A DNA stretch of 64,000 nt from assembly GCF_021390435.2 (NCBI RefSeq), contig NZ_JAJVCN010000002.1, forward strand, positions 868,001-932,000. Direction: 5' to 3'. Of the stretch, positions 59,012-64,000 are shown piece by piece (position 1 is the first letter of the stretch; each line of letters begins with the position of its first letter). The notes under the pieces are model-generated. The model worked only from the letters and a program-made list of their open reading frames with translations, searched no databases and was not told the origin of the DNA. Origin of the DNA: Kibdelosporangium philippinense (GTDB lineage Bacteria > Actinomycetota > Actinomycetes > Mycobacteriales > Pseudonocardiaceae). The translations under genes and the position numbers were made by a program.

Positions 59012-59926
59012 ATGGAACTTTCGAGCCGCCGCTGGGCCGTGAGCACGTCGCTGTCGTTGCTCGCGGCCACGTTCTTCGTGGCGGCGGCGTTCCTTCCGTT
59101 GTTCGTGGGTGAAGTCGCGATCAACGGCTGGAACGGTGTGCTGATCACCGGCTACCAGCAGCTCGCCGGTGCCGTTCTCGCGCTGGTGGCGGGGCTGGTC
59201 AGTAGGGGCCGTGTTGTCCTGCTCGCCGCGGCCGCTGGGGTCAACGTCGGCATCGCGGCGATCACGATTTCCACAGTGGGCAGCTATTTCCACCGCTATC
59301 CGGCATTCGAGGGCGCCACGGTTGTCGGAACTGGTTTCTGGTGCCTTGGCGTCGGGCAACTGCTGGTGGTCGCCGCGGTTGCCGTCGTACTGCCGCCGCC
59401 AGCCATGGATCTCTCGAACCGCCATTGGGGCTTGGCTACCAAGTTTGTCGTTGGTGGCCGCGGCTTTGCTCACGCTCGCAGCGCTCCTGCCGCACTTCGG
59501 GGCCACGTGGGAGGACGCGCCCGGCGACTACTTCGAGGCAACGGGCGGTGCGTGGGGCGCCGAGGTCACCCTCGAACTTGGGGTAGCTCAGTCAAGGCAG
59601 ATGCCGTCGACGTGGGACGGGCTGGTGACCGGGTTCCAGCTGCTGGTCGGTGCGGCTCTGGCGTTGGTCGGCGGACTGTTCGCCGCTCGCCGGACCGCAG
59701 GCCGGATGGTTCTTCTCGTCACCAGCGCGGCGTTCAACGTCGGCATGGTGTCGCTCTTCGTAGCCATGGTGCCCGTCTATTTCACGGCGTTCCCGGCGAC
59801 CGACCAGTCTGGTTTCCGGCTTTTCGACATCGGGCTCGGCGGCTGGTGCTTGCTCCTTGGCATCCTGGTGTTCGTCGCGGCCGCTTCGCCACGAAACGCA
59901 AACGGGCGCCAGTCGCCGTGCCGTGA
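59012..59926 (+). pseudogene. Membrane protein, family copy 3, frameshifted
   Basis: Starts ATG 59012 (MELSSRRWAVSTSLSLLAATFFVAAAFLPL) and repeats the duplicated layout of copy 2. In the second unit the frame breaks near 59444: AAG-TTT-GTC replaces the expected AAG-TTG-TCG, an extra T. Homology (LSLVAAALLTLAALLPHFG through WCLLLGILVFVAA) then continues in another frame until about 59880, and the family-like C-terminus FATKRKRAPVAVP ends at 59926 back in the original frame. Two compensating indels imply a pseudogene or two sequence errors. Confidence 0.65.
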
Positions 59927-59961
59927 TCGGGTTGTGTCGTCGGTCTGTCACGCTCTGTGTC

Positions 59962-60528
59962 ATGTGGCAACCGCGACGCCTGGTCGGCGCCCTGTTCGCG
60001 CTGGTCTCGGCGATCCTGCTGTTGGTCTCGCCCTTCTACCCGTTGTTCATCGGCCGCCTGATCTCCAGCACGGCCAACTTCACGATGACCTTCGACGGCT
60101 GGGGCTTCGAGACTGACGCGCCAGCACGCGTCGGCGCGATCGTCGTGAACGCCTACGGCCTGATCTTCGCCGCAGTCATGCTCTTCGTGGCAACGATCCT
60201 CACGTTCGTCGGCGCGCGTATCGCTGCCACACAAGGCAATCGGCGTGTTGCTGCCACAAGCATGGCCATCGCGGCCGCGTTCACGCTCGGCGTCGCCGTC
60301 ACAGTCCTGCCTCAGCTGACCAACTGGATGGACACCTTCCGGGCGACCGGATTGCCCGGCGCCCGCGTCGACACGACCGTCGGCCTCGGGTTCTGGATGA
60401 TGGCCGCGGGGACGTTCCTCGCATTGGCCGCCACCGCCATCGCCGGATTGCCCACGCGATACCGCGAGCCTGAGACGCCGCCGTCCGGCATCGCCGTGCC
60501 AGTGCAGCCACCGGCGGACGAGAGCTGA
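59962..60528 (+). CDS. Membrane protein, family copy 4
   Basis: 188 residues from ATG 59962 (MWQPRRLVGALFALVSAILLLVSPFYPLFI). Four transmembrane helices and TTVGLGFWMMAAG show kinship with the preceding three genes. A Pro-rich tail ends the protein 20 bases before idi. Function unknown. Confidence 0.75.
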   Translation: MWQPRRLVGALFALVSAILLLVSPFYPLFIGRLISSTANFTMTFDGWGFETDAPARVGAIVVNAYGLIFAAVMLFVATILTFVGARIAATQGNRRVAATSMAIAAAFTLGVAVTVLPQLTNWMDTFRATGLPGARVDTTVGLGFWMMAAGTFLALAATAIAGLPTRYREPETPPSGIAVPVQPPADES

Positions 60529-60547
60529 ACGATTACTGTCTATCCGC

Positions 60548-61096
60548 ATGGAGCAGGTCGTCTTACTTGACGAGGCCGGGCAGGCCATCGGCACCGCGGA
60601 TAAGGCAACGGTCCACCATGAACAGACTCCGCTGCATCTCGCGTTCTCGTCGTACGTCTTCGACGAGCAGAACCGGTTCCTGCTGACCCGCAGGGCGCTG
60701 TCCAAGCGGACGTGGCCAGGTGTCTGGACCAATTCCTGCTGCGGCCACCCCGCGCCCGGCGAGGCGATACGTGACGCTGTTATCCGCAGGCTGAAGACCG
60801 AGCTTGGTCTCGATGTCGACACGATCGAGCTCGTGCTGCCGTCGTTCCGCTACCGGGTCGCGATGCCGGATGGCGTTGTCGAGAACGAGATGTGTCCCGT
60901 CTACCGGGTCACGGTCAGCGATGAACCGAAGCCCGACCCTGCCGAGGTCGAGGAGTTCGAATGGGTCGCGTGGCCACCCGTCCGGAAGCTCTCGCCATGG
61001 GCTGAACTGCAGTTGCCCCAGCTCAACGCGCTCGGTCCGGATCCACGCAACTGGCCGGCCGGTGATCCCAGCGCGCTTCCGCCAGCAGCGAACTGA
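60548..61096 (+). CDS. idi: Isopentenyl-diphosphate delta-isomerase, type I
   Basis: 182 residues from ATG 60548. It interconverts IPP and DMAPP for isoprenoid synthesis. Nudix-like fold with catalytic Cys65 (TNSCCGHP), the RRLKTELGL helix and metal-binding Glu112/Glu114 (VENEMCPVYR). TACTGT at 60534-60539 lies eight bases upstream of the ATG, so a leaderless transcript is plausible. Confidence 0.95.
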   Translation: MEQVVLLDEAGQAIGTADKATVHHEQTPLHLAFSSYVFDEQNRFLLTRRALSKRTWPGVWTNSCCGHPAPGEAIRDAVIRRLKTELGLDVDTIELVLPSFRYRVAMPDGVVENEMCPVYRVTVSDEPKPDPAEVEEFEWVAWPPVRKLSPWAELQLPQLNALGPDPRNWPAGDPSALPPAAN

Positions 61097-61152
61097 TCAA
61101 TGCGCCGGACGGGGGTGCGGAGCCCTCATGTGAGGCTGTTAGAGTCGAGAAC

Positions 61153-61182
61153 ACGCTTCGGGACAAACGCGCCCCGAAGCGT
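61153..61182 (+). promoter_or_regulatory. Hairpin in the secY leader
   Basis: ACGCTTCGGG pairs with CCCGAAGCGT over 10 bp, with a 10-base loop, 80 bases upstream of secY. It may be a leader attenuator or the end of the idi transcript. Confidence 0.5.
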
Positions 61183-61262
61183 TCGTGGCTTGTGTTCCCG
61201 CCGGTGCAATCACCGGCCCAGTCGTTCGCCGGCAGGATGCCGGTGACGCGAGGAGGTCTTGC

Positions 61263-62564
61263 GTGCTAGGCGCCTTCCGCTCGGCTCTCGCGACGCCGGA
61301 TCTGCGCAAGAAGATCCTGTTCACACTCGGGATCATTGTGCTGTACCGGGTGGGTGCCCTGCTGCCTTCGCCGGGTGTTTCGTACCCGAACGTGCAGGCC
61401 TGTATGGCCAACGTCCAGCAGGACGGCATCTACTCGCTGCTGAACCTGTTCAGCGGTGGTGCTTTGCTCCAGCTGTCCGTTTTCGCGCTGGGCATCATGC
61501 CGTACATCACGGCGAGCATCATCATCCAGCTGCTCACCGTGGTCATTCCGCGGTTCGAACAGCTGAAGAAGGAAGGCCAGGCGGGACAGGGCAAGCTGAC
61601 CCAGTACACCCGCTACCTGACCATCGCGCTGGCGATCCTGCAGGCCACCGGCATCGTGGCGCTGGCCGACCGCGGTCAGCTGTTCGGCGAGTGCCCGCAG
61701 GACATCATCCCCGGCGACGGCATCTGGACGCTGGTCATCATCGTCATCACGATGACCGCCGGTACAGCCGTGATCATGTGGCTGGGTGAGCTGATCACCG
61801 AGCGCGGCATCGGCAACGGCATGTCGCTGCTGATGTTCGTGAACATCGCGGCCCGCATCCCGTTCGAGGGCAAGATCATCTGGGACAAGGGCCCGATCAC
61901 CTTCACCGTGATCTGCCTGTTCGGTCTCGCGATCATCGCCAGCGTCGTGTTCATGGAGCAGGGCCAGCGCCGCATCCCGGTCCAGTACGCCAAGCGCATG
62001 ATCGGCCGCCGGATGTACGGCGGCACCTCGACCTACCTGCCGCTGAAGGTCAACCAGGCCGGTGTCATCCCGGTGATCTTCGCGTCGTCGCTGCTCTACC
62101 TGCCCGACCTGATCGCCCGACTGATCGGCGGCGCACAGGACTCCGGCTGGCAGCGCTGGATCCAGACCTACCTGGTCCAGCAGGACAGCTGGGTGCACAT
62201 CCTGGTGTACTTCTCGCTGATCATCTTCTTCACGTACTTCTACATCACGATCACGTTCAACGTGAACGAGCGTGCTGAGGAGATGCGGAAGTTCGGTGGC
62301 TTCATCCCCGGCATCCGCCCTGGACGTCCAACCTCGGAATACCTGAGTTACGTGCTGAGCCGCATTACCCTGCCCGGCTCGATCTACCTTGGCATCATCG
62401 CGATCCTGCCGAACTTCTTCCTCTCGGTGACTGGATCGGGGAACAACCAGAACTTCCCGTTCGGTGGTACCGCGGTACTGATCATGGTCGGCGTCGGCCT
62501 CGACACCGTGAAGCAGATCGAGAGCCAGCTCATGCAACGTAACTACGAAGGGTTCCTCAGGTGA
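61263..62564 (+). CDS. secY: Protein translocase subunit SecY
   Basis: 433 residues from GTG 61263 (MLGAFRSALATPDLRKKILFTL) behind GAGGAGG; the longer frame is rejected. Ten transmembrane helices form the Sec channel. The cytoplasmic loop GGTSTYLPLKVNQAGVIPVIFASSLLYLP and the C-terminal MQRNYEGFL are conserved. Its stop overlaps adk by GTGA. Confidence 0.98.
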   Translation: MLGAFRSALATPDLRKKILFTLGIIVLYRVGALLPSPGVSYPNVQACMANVQQDGIYSLLNLFSGGALLQLSVFALGIMPYITASIIIQLLTVVIPRFEQLKKEGQAGQGKLTQYTRYLTIALAILQATGIVALADRGQLFGECPQDIIPGDGIWTLVIIVITMTAGTAVIMWLGELITERGIGNGMSLLMFVNIAARIPFEGKIIWDKGPITFTVICLFGLAIIASVVFMEQGQRRIPVQYAKRMIGRRMYGGTSTYLPLKVNQAGVIPVIFASSLLYLPDLIARLIGGAQDSGWQRWIQTYLVQQDSWVHILVYFSLIIFFTYFYITITFNVNERAEEMRKFGGFIPGIRPGRPTSEYLSYVLSRITLPGSIYLGIIAILPNFFLSVTGSGNNQNFPFGGTAVLIMVGVGLDTVKQIESQLMQRNYEGFLR

Positions 62565-63109
62565 CACGACTCGTTCTGGTCGGCCCGCCTGGTGCGGGCA
62601 AGGGCACGCAGGCCGGGACGCTCAGCGCAAAGCTCGGCGTGCCCCACATCTCCACCGGTGATCTGTTCCGTGCCCACATCGGGGACGGGACAGAGCTCGG
62701 CCGCAGCGTCCAGGCGTTCCTCGACGAGGGCAAACTGGTGCCGGACGAAGTCACCAACGAGATGGTCCACGAGCGGCTCGCCGAAGAAGACACCAAGCGA
62801 GGTTTCATCCTCGACGGTTTCCCCCGCAACATCCCGCAGGCCGAAGTGCTCGGCGAGATCCTCGCCGAGTCCGGCCACAAGCTGGACGCGGTCGTCGAGT
62901 TCCAGATCGACGAAGACGTCGTTGTCGCCCGCCTGCTCGGCCGCGGCCGCAAGGACGACAACGAAGAAGTCATCCGGCACCGCCAGCACGTGTACCGCTC
63001 GGAGACCGAGCCACTGCTGAACTTCTACCGCGACATCGTGGTGACGGTCGACGCGGTCGGCGACGTCGACGAAGTGACCAACCGCGTGCTCAACGCGCTG
63101 GACAAGTGA
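62561..63109 (+). CDS. adk: Adenylate kinase, short-LID form
   Basis: 182 residues from GTG 62561. P-loop GPPGAGKGTQ, LDGFPRN and GRGRKDDNEEVIRHR are present. The LID is the short form without zinc cysteines, usual in actinobacteria. It balances adenine nucleotide pools. GTGA overlaps link it to secY and map. Confidence 0.98.
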   Translation: MTRLVLVGPPGAGKGTQAGTLSAKLGVPHISTGDLFRAHIGDGTELGRSVQAFLDEGKLVPDEVTNEMVHERLAEEDTKRGFILDGFPRNIPQAEVLGEILAESGHKLDAVVEFQIDEDVVVARLLGRGRKDDNEEVIRHRQHVYRSETEPLLNFYRDIVVTVDAVGDVDEVTNRVLNALDK

Positions 63110-63921
63110 GCAGGGGTGGCCTGCTCGGCATGTTGCGCGGGCGCCAGTCGATGATCGAGATCAAGTCCCGCGGTGAGCTCGAAGCGATGCGTGCGGCGGG
63201 CTTGGTCGTCGCACGAACGCTCGACCTGCTGACCAAGGCGGTCAAACCCGGCGTGAGCACGGGAGAGCTGGACGAGCTCGCCGAGCAGACGATCAGGGAC
63301 GCGGGCGCGATCCCGTCCTTCAAGGGCTACCATGACTACCCGGCATCGATCTGCGCGTCGGTGAACGAGCAGGTCGTCCACGGCATCCCTGCTCTTGACC
63401 AGGTGCTCGCCGAGGGTGACCTGATCTCGATCGACTGCGGCGCGATCCTCGAAGGCTGGCACGGCGACGCGGCCGTGACGGTGGCCGCGGGCTCGATCCG
63501 CCCCGAGGACGCTTTGCTGTCCGAGGCGACACGCGTGGCCCTGTACGCAGGCGCGGAAGCCTTGGTTGTCGGCGCTCGCCTGTCGGACGTCTCGCACGCC
63601 ATCGAACAGTCGATCCTGCGTTCGGCGAAGGCAGACGGCGTCAAGTACGGCATCATCCGCGATTACGGCGGCCACGGCATCGGGACCGAGATGCACATGG
63701 AGCCGTACCTGTCGAACTACGGCAAGCCGGGCAAGGGCCCGCGCCTGGTCGAAGGCATGGCGATCGCCGTGGAGCCGATGTTGAGCCTCGGCGACCACGA
63801 CACCGACGAGCTCGACGACGGCTGGACAGTCGTGACCGAGGACGGTTCCCGCGCCGCCCACTGGGAGCACAGCGTCGCCATCACCGCCGACGGCCCCTGG
63901 ATCCTCACCGCCCCTGAATAA
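63106..63921 (+). CDS. map: Methionine aminopeptidase, type I
   Basis: 271 residues from GTG 63106 overlapping the adk stop; an ATG at 63151 (MIEIKSRGELEAM) matches the usual family start and is an alternative. Metal ligands are visible: Asp in SIDCGAI, Asp in HGDAAVTV, His in GHGIGTEMH, Glu in AVEPML and Glu in HWEHSVAI. It removes N-terminal Met from nascent proteins. Confidence 0.97.
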   Translation: MSRGGLLGMLRGRQSMIEIKSRGELEAMRAAGLVVARTLDLLTKAVKPGVSTGELDELAEQTIRDAGAIPSFKGYHDYPASICASVNEQVVHGIPALDQVLAEGDLISIDCGAILEGWHGDAAVTVAAGSIRPEDALLSEATRVALYAGAEALVVGARLSDVSHAIEQSILRSAKADGVKYGIIRDYGGHGIGTEMHMEPYLSNYGKPGKGPRLVEGMAIAVEPMLSLGDHDTDELDDGWTVVTEDGSRAAHWEHSVAITADGPWILTAPE

Positions 63922-63937
63922 CCACCCCGAAACCGGC

Positions 63938-64000
63938 GTGTCCACCGTTCCGACACACCGTGTCCACCGTTCCTTGCGGCCGTGTCCACCGTTCCGACAC
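63938..64000. repeat. 22-bp tandem repeat, at least three copies, cut by window end
   Basis: GTGTCCAC starts at 63938, 63960 and 63982, an exact 22-base period, 16 bases after the map stop. The array continues past the window edge. Confidence 0.9.

Overview
The window is high-GC actinobacterial DNA. Gene order (rplL, a mce operon, rpoBC, rpsLG-fusA-tuf, the S10/spc ribosomal operons, then secY-adk-map), frequent GTG/TTG starts, ATGA/GTGA stop-start overlaps and probable leaderless promoters fit a Pseudonocardiaceae-type chromosome (Amycolatopsis, Kibdelosporangium, Lentzea or similar). The family assignment is an inference; no rRNA gene is present to confirm it.

Layout: 1-354 is the 3' part of rplL. 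793-1647 (minus) is a secreted trypsin-like protease. 1868-12993 is a complete, tightly overlapping Mce lipid-import operon: ATPase, two YrbE permeases, MceA-F and two Mce-associated proteins. 13.0-16.9 kb is repeat-rich and holds one unknown gene, an IS110-family element with a probable bridge-RNA end, and a small P-loop-like protein. 17.2-24.7 kb is rpoB-rpoC, ending in a strong terminator. 24.8-42.6 kb is an accessory region: a RelE-like pair, a Phd/VapC-like pair whose PIN protein lacks its first catalytic Asp, a secreted protein, an SRPBCC protein, and an ABC-2 exporter divergent from a DesK/NarL-type two-component system.

The accessory region ends with the most interesting locus, a six-gene minus-strand operon (42586 down to 31890): YbaB-like protein, WXG100 protein, a 2158-residue modular toxin, a 153-residue protein, a 607-residue protein and an ADP-ribosylglycohydrolase. 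The toxin shows an ESX-type N-terminus, long Pro/Gly/Ser- and Gln-rich linkers, two related His/Cys protease-like modules, an ADP-ribosyltransferase domain with an R / STS / ExE signature, and a C-terminal RelA/SpoT-like domain. The last gene is of the type that removes ADP-ribose from arginine, so it is the obvious immunity candidate.

42.7-57.5 kb is the translation core: rpsL-rpsG-fusA-tuf, then rpsJ through rplO in canonical order, closed by a strong terminator. 57.6-60.5 kb is a tandem family of four small membrane proteins, one frameshifted. Idi, secY, adk and map follow. Several intergenic regions carry a 22-bp-period tandem repeat next to gene 3' ends, and two carry an 86-88 bp inverted-repeat element.
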